DNA of 15,269 bases from Prevotellaceae bacterium (GTDB lineage Bacteria; Bacteroidota; Bacteroidia; Bacteroidales; Bacteroidaceae), in assembly GCA_021153165.1 (NCBI GenBank), contig JAGKTZ010000046.1:1-15269 (forward strand). Reading direction: 5' to 3'. The position numbers and the translations under genes are program-made. This document shows, one piece after another, positions 7,867-14,344 of this stretch; the stretch's first letter is position 1, and every line of letters starts with the position of its first letter. The notes beneath the pieces are model-generated. The model searched no databases. It was given only the letters and a program-made list of their open reading frames with translations, and had not been told where the DNA came from.

Positions 7867-9231
7867 ATGAGAATATTTTTCTGCAATATACTATTAGCGC
7901 TATTACCCTTGGCAATAAATGCCAAGACGCAGACATCCCACAACGACTCTATACCATCTGCCGCCCCCTGTACATTGTCCAGCCTCATTCATCTAGGACT
8001 GCAAAACAGCTACGGGTTACAAATCGTCAGGAACGAAGAGAAAATCGCAGAAAACAACGCCACCCGTGCCAATGCTGGATACCTGCCAACAGTCAGTCTG
8101 AATGCAGGCTACGACGCCAATCTCAACGGCGGAAACTCCAGGACACGCTCGCCACAGACGACGACACGAACCCGCGGAGTAGCTGACTTGGGATTTAATG
8201 CGGGCATATCAGCAGACTGGACGGTATTTGATGGTTTTAAAATTCAGGCTAACTATGCACGCCTGCAGGAATTACACAAACAAAGTGCTACCCAGACGCG
8301 CATAGCCCTTGAGGACTATGTAGCCAATCTCACTGCGGAATATTACAACTACGTACAGCAACACATACGCCTACGCAATCTCAACTCATCCTTAGCACTC
8401 TCTCGGGAGCGTTTACGCATAGTACTCGCACGCTACACCTTGGGCAGTGCATCTCGTTTGGATTTACAACAGGCACAAGTGGATTTCAATGCGGACAGCG
8501 CACAATGTCTGAAACAACAAGAAAAACTGAACACAGCCCTTATCCATCTCAACGAATTGCTTTGCATCAAAGATATCAACACTCCACTACATATCACTGA
8601 CACCACAATTACTTTGTATGACGATTTAGTTTACGATTCATTGTGGCAGAGCACACTCAACACCAACGTCACTTTATTAAGGGCTGAGCACAACAAAAAT
8701 CTCGCACAGATAGATTTAAAAAGCGTAGCTAGCCGAGACTACCCCTACGTCAAGCTCAATGCCAACTATGGCTATACACATAATAATATAACAAAGGGGT
8801 CAATTGCTTCACGTGATAATTGGGGAGGCAATATTGGTGTGACCGTAGGGTTCAAACTCTTTGACGGCAATCGCAAGCGAGAGCGTCGAAATGCACAGAT
8901 CAATATCGAAAATGCAGAATTAGCTCAAGCAGAACTTCGTCAAGCACTCAATGCAGATTTAGCCGACTTGTGGCAAGCCTATCAAAATAACTTGAGACTT
9001 CTGGCCTTGGAGAAAGAGAACCTAAAGGCGGCACAAGAAAACCACTTTATAGCACACGAGCGTTTTATGCTGGGCGATTTGTCAGGTATTCAAATGCGCG
9101 AAGCTCAGCAAAGTCTACTCGATGCCGTAGAACGTATACGCGAAACTGAATATAGCACAAAACTTTGCGAAATATCCCTAATGCAAATCTCTGGCCAAGT
9201 GATGAACTATTCATTAGTATCACAAGATTAA
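7867..9231 (+). CDS. TolC-family outer-membrane efflux channel
   Basis: Outer-membrane factor that completes the tripartite pump. It has 454 aa. A signal peptide covers residues 1-19 (basic start, hydrophobic LLALLPLA core, cleavage probably after AINA). There is no lipobox Cys at the cleavage site, so it is not an acylated OprM-type protein. The mature part shows the two-fold outer-membrane-efflux repeat: long amphipathic helices separated by short strands, such as QANYARLQELHKQSATQTR and later ENAELAQAELRQALNADLAD, and the characteristic ARYTLGSASRLDLQQAQVD and HERFMLGDLSGIQMREAQQS segments. It starts 4 bp after the pump stop codon and is last in the operon. No clear intrinsic terminator follows. 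Confidence 0.93.
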   Translation: MRIFFCNILLALLPLAINAKTQTSHNDSIPSAAPCTLSSLIHLGLQNSYGLQIVRNEEKIAENNATRANAGYLPTVSLNAGYDANLNGGNSRTRSPQTTTRTRGVADLGFNAGISADWTVFDGFKIQANYARLQELHKQSATQTRIALEDYVANLTAEYYNYVQQHIRLRNLNSSLALSRERLRIVLARYTLGSASRLDLQQAQVDFNADSAQCLKQQEKLNTALIHLNELLCIKDINTPLHITDTTITLYDDLVYDSLWQSTLNTNVTLLRAEHNKNLAQIDLKSVASRDYPYVKLNANYGYTHNNITKGSIASRDNWGGNIGVTVGFKLFDGNRKRERRNAQINIENAELAQAELRQALNADLADLWQAYQNNLRLLALEKENLKAAQENHFIAHERFMLGDLSGIQMREAQQSLLDAVERIRETEYSTKLCEISLMQISGQVMNYSLVSQD

Positions 9232-9405
9232 GGGGATCAAATCTATTTTTGCAAAAAATATTCGTGGTTAATACACGTGATACATGAGATACGTGGAGAA
9301 AATTAATTTATCAACTGATTACACAGATTTTTGCATTAACATTCACTTAAACACCGACGAAAAGCAGTTGTTTTTTGCTTTTATACAAAAAAGGCAGTGA
9401 AAAAT
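9232..9405. other. Intergenic stretch between the efflux operon and tRNA-Pro
   Basis: No convincing gene. It contains an isolated -7-like TATTTTTGC (9244-9252) with no -33 partner, overlapping inverted motifs CGTG/CACG at 9263-9278 and 9291-9295, and an A/T hairpin at 9361-9383 (AAAAGCA paired with TGCTTTT). The hairpin could end the efflux transcript, but its stem has only two G-C pairs. Confidence 0.5.
9361..9383 (+). terminator. Weak A/T-rich hairpin, possible terminator of the efflux operon
   Basis: AAAAGCA at 9361-9367 pairs with TGCTTTT at 9377-9383 around a 9-nt T-rich loop. The T tract is part of the stem and not a separate tail. It lies 130 bp past the TolC-family stop. Low stability makes this only a candidate. 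Confidence 0.25.
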
Positions 9406-9437
9406 TTGGAGTATAACGTAAAAAGCACTACTTTTGC
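9406..9437 (+). promoter_or_regulatory. Bacteroidota-type promoter of tRNA-Pro
   Basis: TTTG at 9406-9409, a 19-bp spacer, then TACTTTTGC at 9429-9437 match the primary-sigma consensus TTTG / TAnnTTTGC of this phylum exactly. The tRNA 5' end is 10 bp further on, as expected for a tRNA with a very short leader. This is the cleanest promoter in the window. Confidence 0.85.
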
Positions 9438-9447
9438 ACTCGCAATT

Positions 9448-9522
9448 CGGGGTGTAGCTCAGCCCGGTTAGAGTACGCGTCTGGGGGGCGTGTGGTCGCT
9501 GGTTCGAATCCAGTCACCCCGA
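9448..9522 (+). tRNA. tRNA-Pro (anticodon GGG)
   Basis: A 75-nt cloverleaf can be folded by hand. The acceptor stem CGGGGTG (9448-9454) pairs with CACCCCG (9515-9521), followed by discriminator A. The D arm is GCTC/GAGT. The anticodon stem CGCGT/GCGTG encloses the loop CTGGGGG, which puts GGG at positions 34-36. The T arm is GCTGG-TTCGAAT-CCAGT. The C1-G72 pair is typical of proline tRNAs. The 3' CCA is not encoded and must be added after transcription. It reads CCC and CCU codons. It is a single-gene unit between its own promoter and terminator. Confidence 0.96.
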
Positions 9523-9531
9523 CTGAATTGT

Positions 9532-9567
9532 TAAGGTAACTACTTTTGGTGGTTACCTTATTTTTTT
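9532..9567 (+). terminator. Intrinsic terminator after tRNA-Pro
   Basis: TAAGGTAAC (9532-9540) pairs perfectly with GTTACCTTA (9552-9560) around an 11-nt loop, followed directly by seven T (9561-9567). It begins 10 nt after the tRNA 3' end, so it should separate the tRNA transcript from ccsBA. Confidence 0.85.
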
Positions 9568-9608
9568 CACATATTCTACTCGTTTATTCAGTTCCCTGCA
9601 TAAATTCG

Positions 9609-9616
9609 TAAATTTG
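9609..9616 (+). promoter_or_regulatory. -7-like element directly before the CcsA-type gene
   Basis: TAAATTTG matches TAnnTTTG but ends only 5 bp before the ATG at 9622, so transcription would start at or next to the start codon, giving a leaderless or nearly leaderless mRNA. The -33 position holds TTTA, not TTTG, with a 22-bp spacer, so support is partial. Confidence 0.3.
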
Positions 9617-9621
9617 AGTTC

Positions 9622-10854
9622 ATGACACATTTTGCCCATATATTAAAATATGCCACCTTGATCCCTGCCCTGATGCTTTTGATGCACATCGTATGGTGCG
9701 TATCCGTAGGTCAAGGAACTCAAGCAAAAGATACGGCGACTAACTTTCTTTTGTCCGAATGGCTGGTGGGGTGCACTATCGCCGTGGGTGTATGTGCTGC
9801 GGGCTACGCACTGACAAGACGGTGGCACCGCCGCTGGGCAACATGTGCCTTGCACGTGGCGCTGGGGTGCATCTTGATGGGAGCTGTGACGACCTATTAT
9901 CACGGTAAAATGGGCACGTGCACGCTGTCTAGCGGAAAGGCTACATTTGGTTACGTCACGCCCGACGGGGTCGTAGCACATTTCCCCTTTCACCTGACCC
10001 TGGACAGTGCGCAGGTAGTCTATCATGCTGACAAGAGGACACCGAAAAATTATATCGCCCACATCACGACACAGGACAAGACGACGGGCGAGGTGCATCG
10101 GGGCAGCATCGAGATGAACCAGATCTATCGCAGCGGGGGCTATCGTCTGTGTCTGCAAACCCTGAATGCTACGACAAACACCTGCACCCTGAGCATCAAC
10201 CACGACCCCTGGGGCATCGGACTGACTTATGCCGGATACGCGCTGCTTGCGCTCAGCATGATTTTCTTTTTCACAGAAAAAAATAGCCGTTGGCACAGCA
10301 TTTACACCACCCACGGCAAGGCGTTTTGGCTAAGCCTGGCTGGCGTCGCCCTGCTGGCTATCCTTGTCACCTATATGATGTCTACGCCCGAGCCAGGAGA
10401 ACAATTGCCGCCAGTCCTAGATTCGCCGCTGCTGGGTGTGCATATTTTCACGATCATCACTGCCTATTTGCTACTGCTCGGCATCACTTTGCTCAGCATC
10501 GCCACTCTATGTCTGCGAGGTCAGACCGAGCGAGACGAAATCCGCCGCACAGTGCTGCACACGTATTGCGAAATGTGCCTGACGCCTGCCGTTTTTCTGC
10601 TGGCAATAGGCATCTTCGTCGGCGCCATTTGGGCCAATGTGTCGTGGGGCAGGTATTGGGGATGGGATCCCAAGGAGACTTGGGCGCTCGCTACACTACT
10701 GATCTACGCTCTGCCCTTGCATCGCGCGTCCTTCCCGCTGTTCAGACGCGATGTGTATTTTCACACCTACTGCATCCTGGCCTTTGCCAGCGTACTGATG
10801 ACCTATTTTGGCGTGAACCACTTGCTGGGCGGACTGCATAGTTACGGCGGCTGA
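9622..10854 (+). CDS. Cytochrome c assembly protein, compact ResB-CcsA fusion (System II haem lyase)
   Basis: Inner-membrane haem handling and cytochrome c synthase protein of System II, 410 aa. The C-terminal half is CcsA: the WWD motif is WANVSWGRYWGWDPKETWA at 337-355, with flanking external histidine candidates H274 (LGVH) and H406 (GGLHSYG). The N-terminal half is a shortened ResB/CcsB-like part: a membrane helix with H78 (CALHVALG), a periplasmic domain at about 95-195 ending in SINHDPWGIGLTYAGYALL, and a helix to about 217. Full-length CcsBA fusions in other bacteria are much longer because ResB is larger, so this is a reduced version. It may mature multihaem cytochromes such as nitrite reductase subunits, but none is encoded here. 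A tRNA with a terminator lies upstream and priA 129 bp downstream. Confidence 0.9.
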   Translation: MTHFAHILKYATLIPALMLLMHIVWCVSVGQGTQAKDTATNFLLSEWLVGCTIAVGVCAAGYALTRRWHRRWATCALHVALGCILMGAVTTYYHGKMGTCTLSSGKATFGYVTPDGVVAHFPFHLTLDSAQVVYHADKRTPKNYIAHITTQDKTTGEVHRGSIEMNQIYRSGGYRLCLQTLNATTNTCTLSINHDPWGIGLTYAGYALLALSMIFFFTEKNSRWHSIYTTHGKAFWLSLAGVALLAILVTYMMSTPEPGEQLPPVLDSPLLGVHIFTIITAYLLLLGITLLSIATLCLRGQTERDEIRRTVLHTYCEMCLTPAVFLLAIGIFVGAIWANVSWGRYWGWDPKETWALATLLIYALPLHRASFPLFRRDVYFHTYCILAFASVLMTYFGVNHLLGGLHSYGG

Positions 10855-10866
10855 TTTTGCCACACC

Positions 10867-10880
10867 ATATTATATATAGG
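10867..10880. repeat. AT-rich 14-mer shared by two leaders, copy 1
   Basis: ATATTATATATAGG occurs here, about 100 bp before priA, and again at 14329-14342, just before the S1-domain gene. The sequence is low in complexity, which limits its weight, but the match includes the GG at the end. Confidence 0.45.
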
Positions 10881-10935
10881 TACGGACGAAAAAACTTTTT
10901 CCCACCAGTCGTGAGCAAAAGCCACAAAAAAGACT

Positions 10936-10944
10936 TAATTTTGC
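10936..10944 (+). promoter_or_regulatory. Candidate -7 element of the priA promoter
   Basis: TAATTTTGC is an exact match to the TAnnTTTGC consensus, 40 bp before the priA ATG at 10984. No TTTG or TTG is found at the -33 position, so only half of the promoter is supported. Confidence 0.45.
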
Positions 10945-10983
10945 GAAACCATTCATCCGCTACCCCAGATCCATTTTCACAAT

Positions 10984-13473
10984 ATGCACAGATACGTCGA
11001 CATCATCCTACCCCTGGCACTGCCAGGCACCTTCACCTACCGTCTGCCCGAATGGCTGATGGGTCAGATCGGCGTGGGTTGTCGCGTAGTGGTGCCTCTG
11101 GGCAAAAGCAAGTACTATACGGGCATCGTACACCGCCTGCACGACACACCCCCCGCCGAGGGCATCGTCGTAAAGGATGTGTGCGAGGTGGTAGACAGCA
11201 CACCGATTTTGCTGCCCCAGGGATTGAAGTTGTGGGAGTGGATCTCGTCCTATTATCTCTGCCATCTGGGCGAAGTAATGAAGGCTGCGTTGCCCTCGGG
11301 ATTGAAGTTGGAGAGCGAAACCCTTGTCTCGCTCAACCCCGACGCCGCAGCAGAAGCACCTGCCGAGGAGGTGGCGGAAAAGATCGTCCAGCAGTTGAAA
11401 GACGGCAAGGCCCAGCGCATAGATGCCCTGGCCAAAGCCATCGGATATGCTCGCATCGACACACAGGTGCGCCGTTTGGTGGAACAAGGTCTGTTGGTCG
11501 TTGAAGAGAAGATGGCGCGCTCATTCCGCCCCCGCACCGAGACCAAAGTACGTTTGGGCAAGAAGTGGGCCAGTCAGACCGACGCCAATGAAATATGGGA
11601 TGCACTACGCCGCACACCCAAGCAGGAGAAATTGTTGCAGGCTTTCTTCTACCTGACCGAATGTCCCTTGGAGTTGCAAGGCATCCGCGACGACGAATAT
11701 GCTGTACTGAGCAAAAAGCGACTGGCACAGCATCCCGACTTTAGCGCCTCGGCATTCGATGGTCTGAGGCGCAAAGAAATTCTGGAGGTTTTCACTGCAG
11801 AAGTTTCCCGACTGAAGACACCAAAGGCTTTGCCGCAAGCACTGACGCACGCTCTGGATGAGCAACAAAGCGCAGCGCTCGAACAAATCGAAGCATCGTG
11901 GCAAAAGCACAACGTCTGCCTGCTGCACGGTGTGACTTCGAGCGGGAAAACCGAGGTGTACATCGAACTGATCCGTCGCGAAATTGCCGCAGGGCGTCAG
12001 GTGCTTTATCTCGTGCCCGAGATCGCGCTGACTACCCAACTGACCACACGTCTGGGCCGAGTCTTCGGCGACAAAATGGGTATTTATCATTCGAAATTCC
12101 CAGATGCCGAGCGCGTGGAACTTTGGCAAAGGCAATTGACATCTACTCCTTTTCCTCTGATACTAGGTGTACGTTCATCGGTCTTTTTACCTTTTCAAAA
12201 CCTAGGCCTAATCATTGTGGACGAGGAGCACGAGACGAGTTACAAACAGCAGGATCCTGCACCTAGATATAATGCCCGCGATGCCGCCATCCTATTGGCG
12301 CGTTTTGTCGGCGCACGTACTTTGCTCGGCACGGCGACACCTGCTGTCGAGACCTATTATAATGCGCACGAGGGCGGCAAGTATGGTTACGTCAGTATGA
12401 CCAAAAGACATGGCGACGTAGCCTTGCCCGAAATCATCGTCGAGGATGTGAAAGAGTTGAAGCGAAAGAAAATCATGAAATCGCCTTTCTCGCCACGCCT
12501 GGCCGAAGAAGTAAATCAAGCCCTGGACGATGGCGGACAAGCCATACTCTTCTACAACCGCCGCGGCTATTCGCCCGTCATGGAGTGTCGATCGTGCGGA
12601 TGGACGCCTCATTGCAACAACTGCGACGTACCTTTGACCTTTCACCAGCGTATCGGAAAATTGACGTGCCACTACTGCGGCGCTACTTACGATATTCCCC
12701 GACAATGTCCGCAATGCGAAGAGACGGATCTGAAAGATATCGGTTACGGCACAGAAAAGATAGAATCAGCAGTGCAAGGTTGTTTTCCCAAGGCAAAAAC
12801 GGCACGTATGGATTTGGATACGACGCGTTCGCGCGATGCCTATGAAAAAATTATCCACGACTTCCAATGCGGACAATCCAACCTGCTCGTGGGCACACAG
12901 ATGGTGACCAAGGGGCTGGACTTCGACCGCGTGCGTGTGGTAGGTATTCTCAACGCTGATCAAGCCCTGAATATTCCTGATTTTCGCGCCCACGAGCGGG
13001 CCTACCAAATGCTATCGCAGGTAGCCGGTCGGGCTGGGCGTCGCGGCAAGCAGGGCAAGGTAATTCTGCAGACCAGACAGGCCAACCTGCCCCTGATCAA
13101 ACAGATCGTACAGAGCGACTACGAAGCCATGTATCTCACGCAAGTGGCAGAGCGCAAGGCTTTCGGCTATCCACCCTTTACCCGCATCATCAATATCTAC
13201 GTGAAGCATCGCGACGAGCGTTTTTGCGTGACGGCGGCATCTCATTTGGCAACTATGCTCCGTCCACATTTTGGCACAAACCTTTTGGGACCAGACCGCC
13301 CCAGTATTGGGCGAATACAATCCCAGCATATCCGCAAAATGATGCTTAAGGTCGTGCCTTCGCTCCCACCACAAGGCACGCGTCGCACACTGCTCGCAGC
13401 TGCGGAAGTACTGAAAAATCATCCTGCGCTTAAAGGTGTCACACTTTACTTTGATGTAGATCCTTTGGGGTAA
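10984..13473 (+). CDS. priA: Primosomal protein N' (replication restart helicase PriA)
   Basis: Superfamily 2 helicase that recognises stalled forks and D-loops and loads the replicative helicase. It has 829 aa, normal to slightly long. The N-terminal 3'-end-binding domain (MHRYVDIILPLALPGTFTYR, from residue 1) is followed by a linker and winged-helix region to about 280. The helicase core carries Walker A GVTSSGKT (316-323), DEEH (413-416), GTATPAVE (449-456) and motif VI QVAGRAGRRGKQGK (679-692). Eight cysteines for two zinc sites are all present: C535, C538, C544, C547, C562, C565, C575 and C578. The aromatic-rich KQQDPAPRYNARD loop specific to PriA is at 421-433. The ATG is supported by the family N-terminus. 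It has its own candidate promoter. Confidence 0.97.
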   Translation: MHRYVDIILPLALPGTFTYRLPEWLMGQIGVGCRVVVPLGKSKYYTGIVHRLHDTPPAEGIVVKDVCEVVDSTPILLPQGLKLWEWISSYYLCHLGEVMKAALPSGLKLESETLVSLNPDAAAEAPAEEVAEKIVQQLKDGKAQRIDALAKAIGYARIDTQVRRLVEQGLLVVEEKMARSFRPRTETKVRLGKKWASQTDANEIWDALRRTPKQEKLLQAFFYLTECPLELQGIRDDEYAVLSKKRLAQHPDFSASAFDGLRRKEILEVFTAEVSRLKTPKALPQALTHALDEQQSAALEQIEASWQKHNVCLLHGVTSSGKTEVYIELIRREIAAGRQVLYLVPEIALTTQLTTRLGRVFGDKMGIYHSKFPDAERVELWQRQLTSTPFPLILGVRSSVFLPFQNLGLIIVDEEHETSYKQQDPAPRYNARDAAILLARFVGARTLLGTATPAVETYYNAHEGGKYGYVSMTKRHGDVALPEIIVEDVKELKRKKIMKSPFSPRLAEEVNQALDDGGQAILFYNRRGYSPVMECRSCGWTPHCNNCDVPLTFHQRIGKLTCHYCGATYDIPRQCPQCEETDLKDIGYGTEKIESAVQGCFPKAKTARMDLDTTRSRDAYEKIIHDFQCGQSNLLVGTQMVTKGLDFDRVRVVGILNADQALNIPDFRAHERAYQMLSQVAGRAGRRGKQGKVILQTRQANLPLIKQIVQSDYEAMYLTQVAERKAFGYPPFTRIINIYVKHRDERFCVTAASHLATMLRPHFGTNLLGPDRPSIGRIQSQHIRKMMLKVVPSLPPQGTRRTLLAAAEVLKNHPALKGVTLYFDVDPLG

Positions 13474-13513
13474 GGATTAGATAGGTATTCAACAATAATC
13501 GTTAATACTTCTC

Positions 13514-13543
13514 TTGCTCTGCTAATAATAATTTGTACTTTTG
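13514..13543 (+). promoter_or_regulatory. Promoter of lolD
   Basis: TTG at 13514-13516, a 19-bp spacer, and TACTTTTG at 13536-13543 fit the Bacteroidota primary promoter. The -7 element ends 40 bp before the lolD start. This indicates that lolD is not simply read through from priA, 110 bp upstream. Confidence 0.7.
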
Positions 13544-13583
13544 TACATCACAAATCCAAACATACTGAATACATCCCTATATT

Positions 13584-14285
13584 ATGATAAAACTCCAAGG
13601 CATAAAGAAATCATTTGGCGCACTGGAAGTGCTTGGCGGTATTGACTTGACGATAAACCGCGGCGAAGTGGTGAGCATTGTCGGCCCGAGCGGTGCAGGC
13701 AAGACCACCCTGTTGCAAATCATGGGTACCTTGTATCGCCCAGATGCTGGTTCGCTGGAAATATCTGGCACCGACGTACTCCGCCTCAAGCCCAATGCAC
13801 TCTCAAAGTTCAGATGCGATCACCTTGGGTTTATCTTTCAGTTTCACCAACTACTGCCCGAATTTACGGCATTAGAGAATGTGATGATTCCAGGCTTTAT
13901 CGCCAAAAATTCGTCAGGCAAAGTGAAACAGAGGGCTAAGGAATTGTTGCAATTCATGGGACTGTCGGACCGCGCAGAGCACAAACCGGCAGAACTTTCT
14001 GGCGGCGAGAAGCAACGCATCGCCGTGGCGCGTGCACTGATGAACGAACCCGACGTGATCCTGGCCGACGAACCTTCAGGCAGTTTGGATTCGCACAACA
14101 AACAGGAGTTGCACCAACTCTTCTTCGACTTGCGCGACAAGATGGGTCAGACCTTCGTCATCGTGACCCACGACGAGGAATTAGCACAAACTACCGACCG
14201 CACGATTCACATGGTCGACGGACTGATAGTGCCTGAGCAAAACAAAATCATCACTCCTGCAGAATTTGCACAAACAGAGGAGTGA
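13584..14285 (+). CDS. lolD: ABC transporter ATPase, lipoprotein-release type (LolD)
   Basis: Cytoplasmic ATPase that would power extraction of outer-membrane lipoproteins from the inner membrane with LolC/LolE-type permeases. It has 233 aa, the usual length. Walker A GPSGAGKTT at 34-42, Q-loop Q86, signature LSGGEKQR at 138-145, Walker B VILADEP at 158-164 with catalytic E163, and switch H196 (VTHDEE) are all intact. The segment FIFQFHQLLPEFTALENVMIP at 83-103 is characteristic of the LolD/MacB/FtsE group. No permease gene is adjacent, so it works with a partner encoded elsewhere. MacB-type export or cell-division ATPase roles cannot be fully excluded. The S1-domain gene follows after 59 bp on the same strand. 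Confidence 0.88.
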   Translation: MIKLQGIKKSFGALEVLGGIDLTINRGEVVSIVGPSGAGKTTLLQIMGTLYRPDAGSLEISGTDVLRLKPNALSKFRCDHLGFIFQFHQLLPEFTALENVMIPGFIAKNSSGKVKQRAKELLQFMGLSDRAEHKPAELSGGEKQRIAVARALMNEPDVILADEPSGSLDSHNKQELHQLFFDLRDKMGQTFVIVTHDEELAQTTDRTIHMVDGLIVPEQNKIITPAEFAQTEE

Positions 14286-14328
14286 TAACTGAGAGAACGA
14301 GAAAAACGAACGCATCTATACACATTAT

Positions 14329-14342
14329 ATATTATATATAGG
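14329..14342. repeat. AT-rich 14-mer shared by two leaders, copy 2
   Basis: Second copy of ATATTATATATAGG (first at 10867-10880). Here it ends two bases before the ATG of the S1-domain gene, so the GG falls at the position a ribosome-binding site would start, though too close to the start codon to be a normal Shine-Dalgarno. Confidence 0.45.
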
Positions 14343-14344
14343 AT

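Noticed and set aside
9284..9457. A 57-codon plus-strand frame (MRYVEKINLSTDYTDFC...) before the tRNA
   Set aside because: It runs through the tRNA promoter and ends inside the tRNA, and has no recognisable features.
9643..10314. A 223-aa minus-strand frame in the CcsA-type gene
   Set aside because: Lies opposite a gene with clear WWD and ResB motifs; no domain of its own.
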